This document shows, one piece after another, positions 63,329 through 64,000 of a stretch of 64,000 nt of DNA. The notes below the pieces were generated by a model, which saw only the letters and a program-made list of their open reading frames with translations, was not told the DNA's origin and made no database searches. Every line of letters begins with the position of its first letter. Position 1 is the stretch's first letter. The position numbers and the translations under genes are program-made. Origin of the DNA: Vibrio atypicus (GTDB lineage: Bacteria > Pseudomonadota > Gammaproteobacteria > Enterobacterales > Vibrionaceae); NCBI RefSeq assembly GCF_009811315.1, contig NZ_BLID01000013.1:31881-95880 (forward strand), in the 5' to 3' direction.

Positions 63329-63712
63329 ACACCCTCCAAAAAATTAGCTCTATTTTAGCGCTACAGCAAAACAAATCGAGTATTCATATCAATAAATAGA
63401 CCAATAAAACTACTAAGATTTGAAATGTTACAGGTGTCACTTTAACAGTTATATGGATATTGGTGTAATCTGATAAAGAGTGTATTGCTTTACTTTAAAA
63501 CGACCTGTATCGCTCTCAGAGATTGATAACGAAACTAGCTAGATAGTTTTACTAACTAAAGTAAAACACCCTATGGCGAATATTAAAGAGCACATAATAA
63601 TATGGAATAACTGATACTAGTAATCAAAGACTCAGACTCTAAATGTAATCATTCTTATTAGGGTGAGAAGAATCCATAGCTCTGCCAATGAGATGCTTGA
63701 AGTTCAAAACGC
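63329..63712. other. Non-coding interval upstream of crcB
   Basis: About 380 bp, AT-rich, with no open frame, repeat or promoter that I can support beyond the short crcB upstream region. A weak dyad (AAACTAGCTAGATAGTTTT near 63532) is the only visible structure. Confidence 0.4.
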
Positions 63713-63747
63713 AAAAAGGCTCTAGTCTTTCGACTAGAGCCTTTTTT
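63713..63747. terminator. Terminator after tRNA-Trp
   Basis: GGCTCTAGTC pairs with GACTAGAGCC around GAAA-type loop, with five T on the minus strand and six on the plus. Confidence 0.88.
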
Positions 63748-63751
63748 AATA

Positions 63752-63828
<77 letters not shown>

Positions 63829-63853
63829 ATAGATCTTTTCAGATTTTAGATTC

Positions 63854-63883
63854 GAAAAAACCTCGCTAATAGCGAGGCTTTTT
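63854..63883 (-). terminator. Hairpin between tRNA-Asp and tRNA-Trp
   Basis: On the minus strand AGCCTCGC pairs with GCGAGGTT around TATTA and is followed by six T. If fully active, tRNA-Trp would need its own promoter in the short gap; partial read-through is more likely. Confidence 0.65.
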
Positions 63884-63892
63884 CTGAATAAA

Positions 63893-63969
63893 TGGCGGAG
63901 CGGACGGGACTCGAACCCGCGACCCCCGGCGTGACAGGCCGGTATTCTAACCAACTGAACTACCGCTCC
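63893..63969 (-). tRNA. tRNA-Asp (anticodon GTC)
   Basis: A 77-nt cloverleaf with encoded CCA, 5' GGAGCGG acceptor and anticodon loop CTGTCAC. It is the first tRNA of this minus-strand pair; its promoter is at or beyond the right edge. Confidence 0.96.
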
Positions 63970-64000
63970 GCACTGGTCAGACATTGAAGTCTAAATTTAA

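Noticed and set aside
63329..63420. Fluoride riboswitch before crcB
   Set aside because: The conserved GGCGATG...GCCTAA-type pseudoknot elements of the crcB motif are not present.

Overview
The window is a stretch of chromosome I from a marine Vibrio (family Vibrionaceae), close to the replication origin side. This is inferred from gene content and order: ilvC/ilvY, hemN, yihI, a CsrB-family RNA, engB, Spot 42, polA, ryhB, hemB, tatABC, ubiB/J/E, rmuC, uspAB, rsmJ, asnC and the thi operon. It is also supported by a cluster of three ParB-type parS sequences within 7 kb (53.3-60.2 kb), the arrangement known for the V. cholerae chromosome I centromere. Nothing looks like a prophage, integron, CRISPR array or insertion sequence. 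Base composition and gene style are uniform, so this is core chromosome. Species cannot be fixed from sequence reading alone.

Layout. 0-4.3 kb: two envelope or secreted proteins of unknown role and a SPOR-domain protein. 4.3-9.8 kb: a peptide ABC importer on the minus strand (fused ATPase, binding protein, two permeases). 10.5-11.1 kb: a minus-strand tRNA array Arg-His-(broken Pro)-Pro-His-Pro. 11.4-13.9 kb: cytochrome c5 and the Rep helicase. 14.1-19.3 kb: a TetR-controlled RND efflux system of the VexRAB type, then ubiK. 19.4-24.6 kb: intergenic repeats, ilvC/ilvY, hemN and a DUF2489 protein. 24.6-32.1 kb: yihI, a methyltransferase, a CsrB/CsrC-type RNA, cytochrome c4, engB, a possible unnamed small RNA, Spot 42, polA, a DnaA-box/GATC cluster and ryhB. 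32.1-44.1 kb: an acetyltransferase, hemB, a TatD-family hydrolase, and the rmuC-ubiE-ubiJ-ubiB-tatA-tatB-tatC run. An EamA exporter, an HDOD protein and a BaiN/YhiN-like flavoprotein follow. 44.1-56.4 kb: uspB, ferritin, uspA, another EamA permease, rsmJ, a large sensor GGDEF/EAL protein, asnC, a Bcr-type MFS pump with a divergent LysR gene, and aminopeptidase P. 56.4-63.3 kb: the thiCEFSGH operon under a TPP riboswitch, then crcB. 63.7-64 kb: tRNA-Trp and tRNA-Asp.

The genes show several coherent themes. Ubiquinone biosynthesis: UbiE, UbiB, UbiJ and its partner UbiK are all present. Heme supply (HemB, HemN) sits with its users, cytochromes c4 and c5. Iron control comes from RyhB under two Fur-like sites and from ferritin. 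Carbon and global post-transcriptional control comes from the CsrB-type RNA and Spot 42. The most valuable non-coding content is the parS cluster, three recognisable regulatory RNAs (CsrB/C type, Spot 42, long-form RyhB) plus one unassigned terminator-defined transcript, the DnaA-box/GATC cluster between ryhB and polA, a decayed tRNA-Pro, an ERIC-like element at the end of ilvC, and a parS site written into the coding sequence of thiE.
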